From contig OZ241894.1 of assembly GCA_965203575.1 (NCBI GenBank), forward strand, positions 3,100,001 to 3,164,000: DNA of 64,000 nucleotides, read 5' to 3'. A model generated the notes under the pieces. It made no database searches, was not told the origin of the DNA, and saw nothing but the letters and a program-made list of their open reading frames with translations. This DNA comes from Aldehydirespirator sp965203575 (lineage in GTDB: Bacteria > Actinomycetota > Acidimicrobiia > Acidimicrobiales > Aldehydirespiratoraceae). Position numbers and translations under genes: made by a program. This document shows, one piece after another, positions 34,146-45,932 of this stretch; within the stretch, counting starts at the first letter, position 1, and every line of letters starts with the position of its first letter.

Positions 34146-35318
34146 GTGGAGTTGCGGGTGACGGCCACGGCGCGCGACGGCGTCGGGGTGGCTAGGGGCT
34201 GCGACGGGCGAGTTGTGTTCGTTGAGGGCGCCCTTCCCGGTGAGCTGGTGACCGCCGAGATCCACACCGTCGACCGGCGCTGGGCCAGAGCCAGGGTGAT
34301 CGACGTGCTGGAGGCCTCGCCGGACCGGGTCCCGATCGCCTGCGAGCACCACCTGGAGGGCTGCGGCGGCTGCGACATGCTCCATGTCGACTCCCGGGCC
34401 CAGATGCGGATGAAGGCGTCGATCGTGGTGGACCAGCTCACCCGCCACGGCGTGGACGCTCCCGCCCCGGCGCTGCGGATGCTGGACGTCGACCGGGGCC
34501 GCACCACGGTGCGGGCCAAGGTGGTGGACGGGCGGGCGGGCTTCATGGCCCGCTCCAGCCACGAGGTGGTCATTCCCGAGGACTGCGGGGCGGTGGACGA
34601 CGCGGCCGAGGAGCTGCTGGTCGAGGGCCGCTACGGCCCCGCCGACAGTGTGTTCATCCGGGTCGGATCCCGCACCGGGGAGCGGATGGTGGTGGTCAAC
34701 CCCACCGTCGACGAGGTCTCGGTTCCCGACGACGTGATGGTGGTGGGCACCGACGAGCTCGACAGCGACCGGCGGGCCTGGATACACGAGGAACTGTCGG
34801 GCCGTCGGTGGAGGATCTCGGCCCGGTCCTTCTTCCAGAACCGGCCTGCGGGGGCGGAGGCCCTCATCGACGAGGTGGCCGAGATGGTGGAGGAGCTGGC
34901 TACCGACGGCCCCCTGGTGGACGCCTACGCCGGTGTCGGGCTGTTTGCAGGTACGGCGGGCTCCGGCCGCAAGGTCACCGCCATCGAGCGCAGCGTCGAC
35001 GCCGCGGCCGACGCCCGGGTCAATCTGGGCGAGGGCGCCAAGGTGCTGAGGATCCCGGTGGAGAAGTGGCGGGCCTCGCCGGCGAGTGTCGTCGTGGCCG
35101 ACCCGGCCCGTTCCGGGCTCGGTGTGGCGGCCGTGCGCCCGTTGGTGTCATGCAAGCCCCGCCTGGTGGTGCTGGTGAGCTGCGACCCGTCGTCGTTCGC
35201 CAAGGACGCCGGCCGCCTCGTCGAATGCGGCTACACCCTGGACCGCTGGACGGTGGTCGACCTGTTCCCCCTCACGTCCCACATAGAGACGGTGGCGGCC
35301 TTCATCGCGACGGCATAG
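34146..35318 (+). CDS. TrmA/RlmD-type RNA m5U methyltransferase
   Basis: A 390-residue class I methyltransferase. An N-terminal TRAM domain (about 1-55: GVGVARGCDGRVVFVEGALP) is followed by a cysteine cluster around CEHHLEGCGGC, likely for a 4Fe-4S centre. The C-terminal half has LVDAYAGVGLFAGTAG, VVADPARSGLG, VLVSCDPSSFAKD with the catalytic cysteine, and HIETVAAF. It should methylate C5 of a uridine in 23S rRNA or tRNA; the exact site cannot be told. It starts at GTG 34146, downstream of the IS256 element. Confidence 0.88.
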   Translation: MELRVTATARDGVGVARGCDGRVVFVEGALPGELVTAEIHTVDRRWARARVIDVLEASPDRVPIACEHHLEGCGGCDMLHVDSRAQMRMKASIVVDQLTRHGVDAPAPALRMLDVDRGRTTVRAKVVDGRAGFMARSSHEVVIPEDCGAVDDAAEELLVEGRYGPADSVFIRVGSRTGERMVVVNPTVDEVSVPDDVMVVGTDELDSDRRAWIHEELSGRRWRISARSFFQNRPAGAEALIDEVAEMVEELATDGPLVDAYAGVGLFAGTAGSGRKVTAIERSVDAAADARVNLGEGAKVLRIPVEKWRASPASVVVADPARSGLGVAAVRPLVSCKPRLVVLVSCDPSSFAKDAGRLVECGYTLDRWTVVDLFPLTSHIETVAAFIATA

Positions 35319-35348
35319 CCCGACCCGGCGCGACCGGCGGCCGGCCGC

Positions 35349-36251
35349 TCAGTAGTGCCAACCGAATGGTGACCAGTCCGGGGGACGCTTGTGCAGGAAG
35401 GCGTCGCGGCCCTCGGCGGCCTCGTCGGTCATGTAGGCCAGCCGGGTGGCCTCGCCCGCGAACACCTGCTGGCCGATCAGCCCGTCGTCGACCAGGTTCA
35501 GGGCGAACTTCACCATCCGCTGCGCCGTCGGGCTCTTGGCGTTGATCTCTCGCGCCCACTCCAGGGCGACAGTCTCCAGCTCGCCGTGGGGGACCACCTT
35601 GTTGACCATGCCCATCTCGAAGGCCTCATGGGCCGAGTAGGTGCGACCCAGAAAGAAGATCTCGCGGGCCCGCTTCTGGCCGATGAGCCTGGCCAGATAG
35701 GCGGAGCCGAAACCGCCGTCGAAGCTGGCCACATCGGTGTCGGTCTGCTTGAACAGGCCGTGCTCGGCGCTGGCCAGGGTCAGGTCGGCCACCGCGTGGA
35801 GGCTGTGGCCCCCGCCCACCGCCCAGCCGGGCACCACCGCGATCACCACCTTGGGCATCATGCGGACCAGGCGCTGCACCTCCAGGATGTGCAGCCGCCC
35901 TGAGCGCCCGGCGTCGATGGTGTCGCCGGTCTCCCCGGAGGCGTACCGGTAGCCGTCACGGCCACGGATGCGCTGGTCCCCGCCCGAGCAGAAGGCCCAG
36001 CCCCCGTCGCGGGGCGAGGGCCCGTTGCCGGTGAGCAGCACGCAACCCACGTCGCCGGTCATGCGGGCATGGTCGAGGCAGCGGTACAGCTCGTCCACGG
36101 TGTGGGGGCGGAAGGCGTTGCGCACCTCGGGCCGGTCGAAGGCGACTCGCACCGTGCCCTGGTCCACCGCTCGGTGGTAGGTGATGTCCGTGAGGTCCTC
36201 GAAGCCGTCGACGGCCCGCCAGACCTCGGGGTCGAAGAGTTCTGAGACCAC
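35349..36251 (-). CDS. menB: 1,4-dihydroxy-2-naphthoyl-CoA synthase
   Basis: A 300-residue crotonase-fold enzyme of menaquinone synthesis that closes the naphthoate ring of O-succinylbenzoyl-CoA. MenB-specific parts are AFCSGGDQRIRGRDGYRY, VVPGWAVGGGHSLHAVADLT, TDTDVASFDGGFGSAYLAR and the C-terminal KRPPDWSPFGWHY. It starts at GTG 36251. No other men genes are adjacent. It converges with the methyltransferase gene and diverges from the PfkB-type kinase gene. Menaquinone use fits an actinobacterium. Confidence 0.94.
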   Translation of the reverse strand: MVSELFDPEVWRAVDGFEDLTDITYHRAVDQGTVRVAFDRPEVRNAFRPHTVDELYRCLDHARMTGDVGCVLLTGNGPSPRDGGWAFCSGGDQRIRGRDGYRYASGETGDTIDAGRSGRLHILEVQRLVRMMPKVVIAVVPGWAVGGGHSLHAVADLTLASAEHGLFKQTDTDVASFDGGFGSAYLARLIGQKRAREIFFLGRTYSAHEAFEMGMVNKVVPHGELETVALEWAREINAKSPTAQRMVKFALNLVDDGLIGQQVFAGEATRLAYMTDEAAEGRDAFLHKRPPDWSPFGWHY

Positions 36252-36328
36252 GACCGCACACTACAGTGAGCACCGCTGGCGGTTACGCCAGGCCAGCGCA
36301 CGGTCTGCAGCGAGCCGCCGAGAGGACG

Positions 36329-37213
36329 ATGCTGCTGACGATCGGGGACTTGGTCGAGGAGCTCGTGGTCGAGCTTCCCGACGGGATGCGTCGGGGCCAT
36401 GTCGCGGAGGTCCGAACGCTGAGGGTCAGAGGCGGCTCGGCGGCCAACGTCGCGGCCATCACCTGCGAGCGGGGCGGATCGGCCCGCTTCGTGGGCCAGG
36501 TCGGCGCCGACGCCCTGGGCGGCTCGCTGATCGCCGACATGCGCCAACGGGGTGTGGACGTCCAGGTGGTCGGCCACGGCGTGACCGGTGTGACTGTCAA
36601 CCTGCTTCAACAGGGTTACCGCACCAGCCTGGTGTACAGGGGCGCCTCGTCCCGGTTGGCGACTGCCGATCCGGAGGTGCTCGTCGGCGCGGTGCAGCTG
36701 TTCGTGCCGGCCCGGTCGCTCATGGCCGACCCCCTCGCCACAGTGGTGGAGGGCCTGGTCGCCGGAGCCATGGAGCGCCGGGTGCCGATAACTCTCACCG
36801 GGCTGTCCGCCGACGAGGTCGTGCATTTCGGCGCGACCGCCTTCGCCGAACTGGTGACGGCAGTGCAGCCGGACACGGTGATCTTCACGGCGCGCGACCA
36901 TGCCCGCCTGGGCCTGGAACCCGACCAGCCCGTCGAGGGGAGCGGCTGCACGGTCGTCATCGGGCCTGAGCGCAGCGCAGTGATGACCGCCGAGGGTATT
37001 CACCACCGCGAGCCGTCGCTTCCGGCCACGGTGGTGGATCGCACCGGCGCGACGGACGGGTTCGTGGCCGGCTACCTGATGTCGCGGCGGACCGGGGCCG
37101 CCCCGGTAGCGGCCGTAGACGCCGCTCACCGGGTGATGTCGCTGGTGATGGCCAGGGTGGGCCCCACCACCCGCGGCGGTCCCTTCGATGCCGCGGGCCC
37201 GAGCGGCCCGTGA
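36329..37213 (+). CDS. PfkB-family carbohydrate kinase
   Basis: A 294-residue ribokinase-like sugar or nucleoside kinase. It has TIGDLVEELVVEL at the start, the RVRGGSAANVAA substrate block, and the catalytic DRTGATDGFVAGYL with the general-base Asp of GATD. The ATG at 36329 follows AGAGGA. The last residues GPSGP and the TGA stop are encoded by a copy of the dispersed repeat, so the natural C-terminus appears to have been replaced by repeat sequence. The substrate is unknown. Confidence 0.85.
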   Translation: MLLTIGDLVEELVVELPDGMRRGHVAEVRTLRVRGGSAANVAAITCERGGSARFVGQVGADALGGSLIADMRQRGVDVQVVGHGVTGVTVNLLQQGYRTSLVYRGASSRLATADPEVLVGAVQLFVPARSLMADPLATVVEGLVAGAMERRVPITLTGLSADEVVHFGATAFAELVTAVQPDTVIFTARDHARLGLEPDQPVEGSGCTVVIGPERSAVMTAEGIHHREPSLPATVVDRTGATDGFVAGYLMSRRTGAAPVAAVDAAHRVMSLVMARVGPTTRGGPFDAAGPSGP

Positions 37214-37233
37214 GCGAAGCGAAGTAGAGCGGG
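37196..37233 (+). repeat. Dispersed repeat family, copy 3 (3' module only)
   Basis: A 38-bp piece containing GGCCCGAGCGGCCCGTGAGC, then GAAGCGAAGTAGAGCGGGA. It overlaps the end of the PfkB-type gene and its TGA at 37211-37213 is that gene's stop. The 5' half of the element is missing. Confidence 0.75.
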
Positions 37234-37255
37234 ACCTACAACTAGGGTTGTGCCC

Positions 37256-38358
37256 ATGAGGGCGGCCCTGCTGACTGATCCGGCGTCTCCGCTGGAGATG
37301 GTCGACGACTTGGAGTTGGCGGATCCTCGGCCCGGCGAGGTGTGCGTGGCCGTGAGCCACAGCGGCATCTGCCACAGCGACCTCACCATCATCGAAGGGG
37401 GCTACCTGTTCCCGGCGGTGCTCGGCCACGAAGCAGCAGGGATGGTGGCCGCGGTCGGCGCCGGCGTCGGCCACGTGTCCGAGGGCGACAAGGTGATGAT
37501 CACCCCGCTGGCGCCGTGCGGGCACTGCGAGGGCTGTGCCCGCCAGCAGGCCAGCCGCTGCCCGCAGGCAATGAGCTTCGTGGCCGGCACCCGGCCCGAC
37601 AGCACGTCGCCGTTCTCACGGGCCGGCCGGCTCGTGCACCGGGGCCTGGGGGTGGGTGCCTTCGCCCAGCACACGGTGGTTCCGGCTTCGGGTGTAGTGC
37701 GTCTGGGCGACGACATTCCCCTCGAAGTGGCCTGCCTGATCGGCTGCGCGGTGCAGACCGGGGTCGGTGCGGCGCTCAACACGGCCAAGGTGGAGCGGGG
37801 TTCCACCGTCGTGGTGACCGGGCTCGGCGGGGTCGGCATCTCCGCGGTCCAGGGAGCCCGCATCGCGGGCGCGGCCCGCATCATTGCCTCCGACCCGGTG
37901 GAATCCCGCCGGCAGGCGGCCCTGCGCCTCGGCGCTACCGACGCCGTAGGCGGCGACGCCGCCGAGTTGCGGGCCGCGGTGGCCGACGCCACCGGCGGCC
38001 GGGGCGCCGACTACGCCTTCGAGACCGCCGGCGTGGCCGATCTGGTGAGACTGGGCCTGGACGTCACCGGCGCGGGCGGCACGACCGTGGTGGTCGGTGC
38101 GCCGCCGCCGGAGCACACCGTCGACATCGGCTCGGTGACCGTGTTCATGATCCAGCAGAAGCGGCTGGTGGGGAGCTTGCTGGGCGACTGCTGGCCCGGC
38201 CGAGACATCCCGCGCCTAGTGGGCCTGTGGCAGCGCGGCGAACTCGACCTCGAGTCCATGATCACCCACCGGGTGCCCCTGGATGCCGTGAACGAGGGCT
38301 TCGACCGCCTCCGCGCCGCCAAGGGAGTCCGGACCGTCGTAGAGGTGGCTGCGCCGTT

Positions 38359-38362
<4 letters not shown>
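37256..38362 (+). CDS. Zinc-dependent alcohol dehydrogenase family protein
   Basis: A 368-residue medium-chain dehydrogenase. The catalytic zinc ligands are in SGICHSDLT and GHEAAGMV, and the structural zinc cluster in CGHCEGCARQQASRC. The NAD-binding VTGLGGVGISAVQGARIAGA is normal. It resembles the mycothiol- or aryl-alcohol-type enzymes that favour NAD. The ATG at 37256 is chosen over a GTG two codons before. It ends four bases into the convergent pyrophosphatase gene. The substrate is unknown. Confidence 0.9.
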
Positions 38363-40467
<2,105 letters not shown>

Positions 40468-40519
40468 GACACTGCTCCCTTTGATGAGTCCTAGAACCCG
40501 GCGAGCCTACTCTTGAGGG

Positions 40520-41110
40520 ATGAGTTCGGTGTCGGATGCCAAAGCCCGTCTCCGGGCTGAGATGAGGTCCCGCCGGGCGGGGTTGAGCCCGGCGGCCGTG
40601 GCCGAGGCCGGAGCAGCCGTGGCACGGCGGTTGGAGGCGTTTCCGGCGATAGCCGAGGCCCGCCGCGTTGCCGCCTACCGGGCGGTGCGGGGGGAGATCC
40701 CGCTCGACGGGTTGCTGGACGGTGAGCGGCGGGAGGTGTTCACCCTTCCCCGCGTCGTGGGCGACGACCTGGAGTTCGTGGCCTGGTGCGAGGGCCAGTC
40801 GTTAGCGCCGGGGTCCTTCGGCATTCCCGAGCCGGCGGACGGCGAGGTGGTGGCCTTTGCCGACCACGATGCGGTGCTGGTGCCCCTGACCGCTTTCGAC
40901 GGGCGCTGCCGCCGGCTGGGGCAGGGAGGGGGGTTCTATGACCGGGCCCTGGCGTCGCTGCCGTCCGGTGGGCCGCGGCCAGCGGCCATCGGCGTCGCCT
41001 ACTCGTTCCAGCAGGTCGCCGACGTCCCTCAGGACCGGTGGGACGTGCCTCTCGACGCAGTGGCCACCGACGCCGGCATCGTGATCGCCGACGGCGGGCT
41101 GCTTGCCTGA
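40520..41110 (+). CDS. 5-formyltetrahydrofolate cyclo-ligase
   Basis: A 196-residue MTHFS-type enzyme that converts 5-formyl-THF to 5,10-methenyl-THF using ATP. Typical segments are KARLRAEMRSRRAGLSP, the Mg-ATP-binding LGQGGGFYDRAL near residue 135, and AIGVAYSFQQV. The length matches the family. The next gene, trkA, starts 36 bases later on the same strand, so they may share transcription although their roles are unrelated. Confidence 0.93.
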   Translation: MSSVSDAKARLRAEMRSRRAGLSPAAVAEAGAAVARRLEAFPAIAEARRVAAYRAVRGEIPLDGLLDGERREVFTLPRVVGDDLEFVAWCEGQSLAPGSFGIPEPADGEVVAFADHDAVLVPLTAFDGRCRRLGQGGGFYDRALASLPSGGPRPAAIGVAYSFQQVADVPQDRWDVPLDAVATDAGIVIADGGLLA

Positions 41111-41146
41111 TCGCGCTGGCCACGTCAGAGGCGCTAGAACATAGAC

Positions 41147-42499
41147 GTGCATGTCATCGTGGTGGGGGCCGGCGAGGTCGGCTCCTACGTGGCCGCTCGC
41201 CTCAGTCATGAGCGCCACAACGTCGCGGTGGTCGACGTCAACGCCAACCGCCTGCGCCAACTGGGCGCCGATCTCGACGTGCTCACCGTGGAGGGCAGCG
41301 GTACGCATCCCAGCGTCCTGTCCGACGCCGGGCTCGACAGCTGCGATCTGGTGGTGTCTCTCACCAGCAACGACGAGGTGAACCTGGTGACGTCGTTGAT
41401 CGCCAAGCAGCGCGGCGTGGACAAGACCATCGTGCGCATCGAGGCCGAGGAGTTGCGCAGCCGGGCGTCGGCGGAGCTGCTCCGAGCGTTCGGGGCCGAC
41501 CTCGTCATAGATCCCGACCGCCAGACCGCGGAGCGGATCCTGAACCTGCTCGACTATCCGGGGGCATCGGAGATCGCGGTGATGGCCCAGGGGGAGGCCA
41601 TCGTGATCGGTGCCCGGCTAGAGGCCGACGCCCCCATCGTGGGCCGGCGCCTGTCGGAGATCGCTGCCGAGTACGAGCCCGACTGGGAGTTCATGGTCGG
41701 GTCGATCTCCCGCGGCGAGGACACCTACATTCCCCGCGCCGACTACACGCTGCTGGAGGACGATCTGGTGCGGGTGGTCTGCAAGCGGCGAGCCCGTCAC
41801 CGGGTGGCCAAACTCCTCGGCCTGGGAACCGGCGCGGTCCGCCACGTGCTGCTGCTCGGCGGGGGCCGCACCGGCGAGATGCTGGCGGCCCGGCTGGTGT
41901 CGAGGGGAGTGGAGGTGGTCATCGTCGAGCGCGACGCACGGCGGGCCCTGGAGTTGGCCGAGCGCCTGCCCGATGTGCAGGTGTTCGAGGGTGACATAAC
42001 CGACGCCGACCTGCTGGAGGAGACCAACCTCGGCCGGTTCGACGCGGTGGCCGCGTTGACCGGCGAGGACGAGTCGAACATCCTGGCCTGCCTCTACGCC
42101 AAGTCCGTGGGCGCGTCGGAAACGATCGCAGTGGTGCACAAGCTGGCCCTGCTCTCGCTGCTGGACTCCGCGGGCGTGGATGTGGCCCTGTCGCCCCGAA
42201 CCGCCACTGCCGACGGCGTGATGCGCTTCGTGCGCGGCGATGTGGCCGCGGTGGCCACCTTCCTGGAGTCCGACGCCGAGGTGCTGGAGCTCGAGGTGGA
42301 GAAGGGCTGCCCCGCCGATGAGGCCCTCGTGAAGGATCTCAAGCTGCCCAAGGGTGTGCTCATCGGGGCCATTGTGCGCGACGGCAAGCCGCAGATCGCC
42401 CGCGGCCGGAGCCGGTTGCGCGGACGCGACCATGTGGTCGCCTTCGCCACTCCGGGCACGGTGAGGGAGGTCCATCGGCTGTTGACGTGCGACGCCTAG
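41147..42499 (+). CDS. trkA: Trk potassium uptake regulatory subunit TrkA
   Basis: A 450-residue cytoplasmic protein with two Rossmann (RCK_N) and two RCK_C domains. The first NAD-binding site is MHVIVVGAGEVGSYVAARL and the second VLLLGGGRTGEMLAARLVS. Acidic residues DVNANR and ERDARR cap the cofactor ribose. It gates the TrkH channel encoded next. It starts at GTG 41147; its end overlaps the trkH start by 13 bases, so the two are coupled. The order trkA-trkH-trkH suggests one operon. Confidence 0.95.
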   Translation: MHVIVVGAGEVGSYVAARLSHERHNVAVVDVNANRLRQLGADLDVLTVEGSGTHPSVLSDAGLDSCDLVVSLTSNDEVNLVTSLIAKQRGVDKTIVRIEAEELRSRASAELLRAFGADLVIDPDRQTAERILNLLDYPGASEIAVMAQGEAIVIGARLEADAPIVGRRLSEIAAEYEPDWEFMVGSISRGEDTYIPRADYTLLEDDLVRVVCKRRARHRVAKLLGLGTGAVRHVLLLGGGRTGEMLAARLVSRGVEVVIVERDARRALELAERLPDVQVFEGDITDADLLEETNLGRFDAVAALTGEDESNILACLYAKSVGASETIAVVHKLALLSLLDSAGVDVALSPRTATADGVMRFVRGDVAAVATFLESDAEVLELEVEKGCPADEALVKDLKLPKGVLIGAIVRDGKPQIARGRSRLRGRDHVVAFATPGTVREVHRLLTCDA

Positions 42500-44091
42500 G
42501 CAGTGCGGGGGGTCGACCGGCTGGCGGCTTGAGACGCTTGGGCGGTCTGCGTCGCACCCGTCCCCTGCTTCCCGATCCCAAGGAGCGGCCACCGGCTCGG
42601 ATCGTGTCCTGGGCGTTCGCCTCGATCGTCGATGCGGGCCTCGTGCTCGGCGTGGCCACCATGGTGTGCGGCCTCGCCGGGATCGGCGACGACAACGCCG
42701 ACGCTGCCGCGTTCGCCTGCGTAGGGGCGGTGTGCGCGGTCCTCGCAGCCGTGGCCAGACGGCGGGTCGCGCCGCCGGACCGGCCCGGAACAGGCCGGGT
42801 GTTCGCCGGCATCGGCCTCCTCTGGACGGTGCTGGTGCTGTTCGGCACGGTCCTCTATGCGGCCACCGGCAGCCTGGCCCGCCTCGACGACGCCCTGGTC
42901 GAGTCGGCGGCCGGCTTCACCACCACCTCGCTCACCCTCCTGGATGCCGCCGAGGCGTCGCGGTCGGTCCTGCTGTTCAGGGCGGCCACCAGCTGGGTGG
43001 GGGGTCTGGTAGCGGTGTGGATCGGAGTGGTGACCCTCCCGGCCGTGCTGCGGTCCACCGCCCTGATCGGCTACAACACCGGACGCAGGGGGCTGGACCT
43101 CGTGCCCAGCGCCGCCACGGGCAGGCGCCGGGTGCTCATCCTGTACTCGGGTTTCACCGCGGCCTGCGTGGTCGCCTACCTGCTGACCGGGCTCAGTGTC
43201 ACCGAGGCGCTGGTCGTCGGCCTGGGCACCGCCTCCACCGGGGGCTTCACCGGGCAGGCCGACTCGCTGGCCGGCTACGGGGGTGCCACCCAGGCGGTCG
43301 CCGCCGCCGGGATGTTCCTGGCCGGCGCGGGAATCTTCGTGATCTGGTGGATCGCCCGGGGCCGGCTCCGCCCCCTCTGGCGCTCCCAGGAACTCAGGGC
43401 GTTCGTGGTGCTGCTCGCGGTGGCGACCGCCGCGATGGCCCTTCACCGGGGCGTCGGCTGGGGCGAGGCCGGCTTCATGGCGGTCTCGGCCATGAGCACC
43501 ACCGGGTTCGCGGTGGTCGACTGGACAGCGTGGGGGACCGCGACCACGGTGATCATGCTGGTCGCGGTCGGGATCGGCTCAATGATGGGCTCGGCAGGCG
43601 GGGGCATGCGGGTCATGCGAGCCCAGCTGCTCATGGGCTCGGCAGGGGGAGAGCTGCGCCGCCAGATCGACCCGTACGCGGTCGTCCTTGTGCGGCGCGA
43701 CCAGGAGACCCTCTCCCAGCGCACTCTGGACCGTCTGGGCGGCCACCAGGTCGCGTACGTGGTCCTGGTGGGGCTCGGGGCCATGCTGCTGGGCGTCTCC
43801 GGTGTGTCGCTGCTGGGCAGCGTGTGGGGGTCGGTGAGCGCGGTGACCACCTTCGGTCCTGCGGTGGGGGAGATCGGCGCCTTCGGCCTGCTCGAGGGCG
43901 TGGACCGGGCGGAGCGGCTGGCCCTGGTGCCGCTGATGTTGGGCGGCCGGATGTCGGTGCCCCCGGTGCTGGCCGGTGTCGGCCTCGTGCTGAACACCTA
44001 CAGGACAATGCAGCGGCGGGTCCGCTTCTCGGTCCGGCTGGCGTCCCGCCGCCGCGAGACCCCGGGCGAATCGACTCCCGACGATGACTAG
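42487..44091 (+). CDS. trkH: Potassium uptake protein TrkH (first copy)
   Basis: A 534-residue potassium channel-like transporter with about 10-12 membrane segments. Pore-loop motifs of the four repeats are visible as ESAAGFTTTSLTLL, GLGTASTGGFTGQ, SAMSTTGFAVVD and GPAVGEIGAFG. The conserved GSMMGSAGGGMRVMR segment is present. It depends on TrkA for regulation. The basic N-terminal tail (MRRLGSAGGRPAGGLRRL) may begin at a later start. It overlaps the next trkH by eight bases. Confidence 0.93.
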   Translation: MRRLGSAGGRPAGGLRRLGGLRRTRPLLPDPKERPPARIVSWAFASIVDAGLVLGVATMVCGLAGIGDDNADAAAFACVGAVCAVLAAVARRRVAPPDRPGTGRVFAGIGLLWTVLVLFGTVLYAATGSLARLDDALVESAAGFTTTSLTLLDAAEASRSVLLFRAATSWVGGLVAVWIGVVTLPAVLRSTALIGYNTGRRGLDLVPSAATGRRRVLILYSGFTAACVVAYLLTGLSVTEALVVGLGTASTGGFTGQADSLAGYGGATQAVAAAGMFLAGAGIFVIWWIARGRLRPLWRSQELRAFVVLLAVATAAMALHRGVGWGEAGFMAVSAMSTTGFAVVDWTAWGTATTVIMLVAVGIGSMMGSAGGGMRVMRAQLLMGSAGGELRRQIDPYAVVLVRRDQETLSQRTLDRLGGHQVAYVVLVGLGAMLLGVSGVSLLGSVWGSVSAVTTFGPAVGEIGAFGLLEGVDRAERLALVPLMLGGRMSVPPVLAGVGLVLNTYRTMQRRVRFSVRLASRRRETPGESTPDDD

Positions 44092-45742
44092 CGACCCGCC
44101 TATCGGGGCCGCGCCGGTCGGTCCGAACCCGCTGAAGGACCGGTTCGCCTCCACGACCTCGCACATCCTCGGCATCGCGCTGGCCGCGGTGTCGCTCGGG
44201 ATGCTGGGCTGCACGCTCCTGGAGGCGGTCACCAGCCGGCGGGACACGATGGCGCTGGGAGTGTCGGCGTTACTGGCCGGCACGGCAGGAGGGTTGATGT
44301 GGTACGCCACCGTTCCGGGCGCGATCCGCATGCGTCAGGTCTTCGCCACCGTCTCCTGGACATGGATCCTGACGACCGTGGTGGGCGCCCTTCCCTTCGT
44401 TCTGGCCGGGACCTTCGCCGCTCCCGGCGTCGGGTTCGTCGAGCAGATCGTCAACAGCGTGTTCGAGTCGGCGTCAGGCTTCTCGGCCAGCGGCTCCACC
44501 GTCCTGTCGGACTTCGAGTCCCCGGGCCGCGGCCTGATGATGTACCGCCAGCTCACCCATTGGTACGGGGGCATGGGGGTGGTGGTGCTGGCGGTGGCGG
44601 TCCTGCCGTTCCTCGGTGTCGGCGGCCTGGAGCTCATCACCGCGGAGTTGCCGGGCACGTCCTCGGACCGTCTCGCCCCGAGGGTGAGCGAGACGGCCCG
44701 GAGGCTCTGGCTGGTCTACATCGGCTTCACGGCCTGCGCGGCGGTGGCGTTCTACGTGGCAGACGGCTTCTCCTCCCTCTACGACGCGGTGGCCCACGCG
44801 TTCACGGTCGCGGCCACCGGAGGCTTCTCGGTGCACGCCGACTCGATCGGCCATTACGACAGCGTGGCGGTGGAGACCGTCGCGATCGTGTTCATGATCC
44901 TGGGCGGCACCAGCTTCTCGCTGCACTGGCGTCTGGTCGCCACCCGCACCCTGCCCTACCACCGCAACAGCGAGTTCCGGACGTACCTGACCATGCTCGG
45001 TGCCTGCTCGGCCGTCATCGTGATCATCATCTGGCTCGAGAACGGACTGCCGTTGGGGTCGTCGATCCGGGCCGCGGTGTTCACGGTGGTGTCGCTGGGG
45101 ACCAGCACCGGGCTGTCCAATGCGACAGGACCCGGCTCGCCCGCCGACTACGTCGCCTGGGTGGCCGGGGCGCAGCTGGTCCTGCTGTTCCTGATGGTGG
45201 TGGGCGGCTGCACGGGCTCGACATCGGGCGGCATCAAGGTGATGCGTATGAGGGTGCTGGGCCGGATGATGCTTCGATCGATCCAGCACACCCAGACGCC
45301 CCGAGCCATCATCCCGATCCGGCTCGGCACCGACAGCGTCCGCGAGACCGTGGTGTCGCGGGCGGCCGGGTTCTTCCTGCTGCACTTCCTGCTGATGATG
45401 GCCGGGCTGCTGGCCCTGACCTCCCTCGGCGGGGAACTGGAGACCTCCCTGGGCGCGGTCGTGTCGACGCTGGGGAACATGGGACCGGCACTGGGTGAGG
45501 CCGGTCCGACCTCCAACTACGCGGCCGCCTTCACCCAGCCGGCGAGGCTGGTGCTGGCCCTGCTCATGGTGATCGGCCGGCTGGAGATCTTCCCGATCCT
45601 GCTGACGGGCGTGGGCCTCGTCGCGGGCGCCTACCGGGGCTCGGTGCGGCAGGGCCGTCACTCCGTCCGTTGGGCGGCGCACCGTCTGGAGGCGATCGCC
45701 GAGTCCAGATCCGACGACGAATCCGACGATGTAGACGAATAG
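44084..45742 (+). CDS. trkH: Potassium uptake protein TrkH (second copy)
   Basis: A 552-residue TrkH-like transporter directly after the first, overlapping it by eight bases. Its pore loops are ESASGFSASGSTVL, VAATGGFSVHA, SLGTSTGLSN and GNMGPALGEAGP; GCTGSTSGGIKVMRMRV marks the hallmark helix. Two TrkH proteins behind one TrkA suggest a mixed complex or two channels with different affinity. The acidic C-terminal tail (SRSDDESDDVDE) is absent from the first copy. Ancient duplication is likely, since their overall identity looks low. Confidence 0.93.
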   Translation: MTSDPPIGAAPVGPNPLKDRFASTTSHILGIALAAVSLGMLGCTLLEAVTSRRDTMALGVSALLAGTAGGLMWYATVPGAIRMRQVFATVSWTWILTTVVGALPFVLAGTFAAPGVGFVEQIVNSVFESASGFSASGSTVLSDFESPGRGLMMYRQLTHWYGGMGVVVLAVAVLPFLGVGGLELITAELPGTSSDRLAPRVSETARRLWLVYIGFTACAAVAFYVADGFSSLYDAVAHAFTVAATGGFSVHADSIGHYDSVAVETVAIVFMILGGTSFSLHWRLVATRTLPYHRNSEFRTYLTMLGACSAVIVIIIWLENGLPLGSSIRAAVFTVVSLGTSTGLSNATGPGSPADYVAWVAGAQLVLLFLMVVGGCTGSTSGGIKVMRMRVLGRMMLRSIQHTQTPRAIIPIRLGTDSVRETVVSRAAGFFLLHFLLMMAGLLALTSLGGELETSLGAVVSTLGNMGPALGEAGPTSNYAAAFTQPARLVLALLMVIGRLEIFPILLTGVGLVAGAYRGSVRQGRHSVRWAAHRLEAIAESRSDDESDDVDE

Positions 45743-45772
45743 GTCCTCCGCTGAGCCGGGCCGCCTCCGGAC

Positions 45773-45803
45773 TTGACGATCGGGGGAGACTGTCCGGTAG
45801 GTT
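45773..45803 (+). promoter_or_regulatory. Candidate gltB promoter
   Basis: TTGACG (45773-45778) and TAGGTT (45798-45803) are separated by 19 bases, a form common in actinobacterial promoters. It would leave an untranslated leader of about 120 bases before gltB. Confidence 0.4.
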
Positions 45804-45932
45804 GTCTAGACGCGTTTCGAGCGGTGAGCGGCCAATGACGTCTGTCGCCGCCCGTGCATGCCACGGTTCGGGCACGCCAGTTCTGCCTGAGGGACGCGGC
45901 CAATAACGATCCAGCCTCCCGCGAGGAGAACG

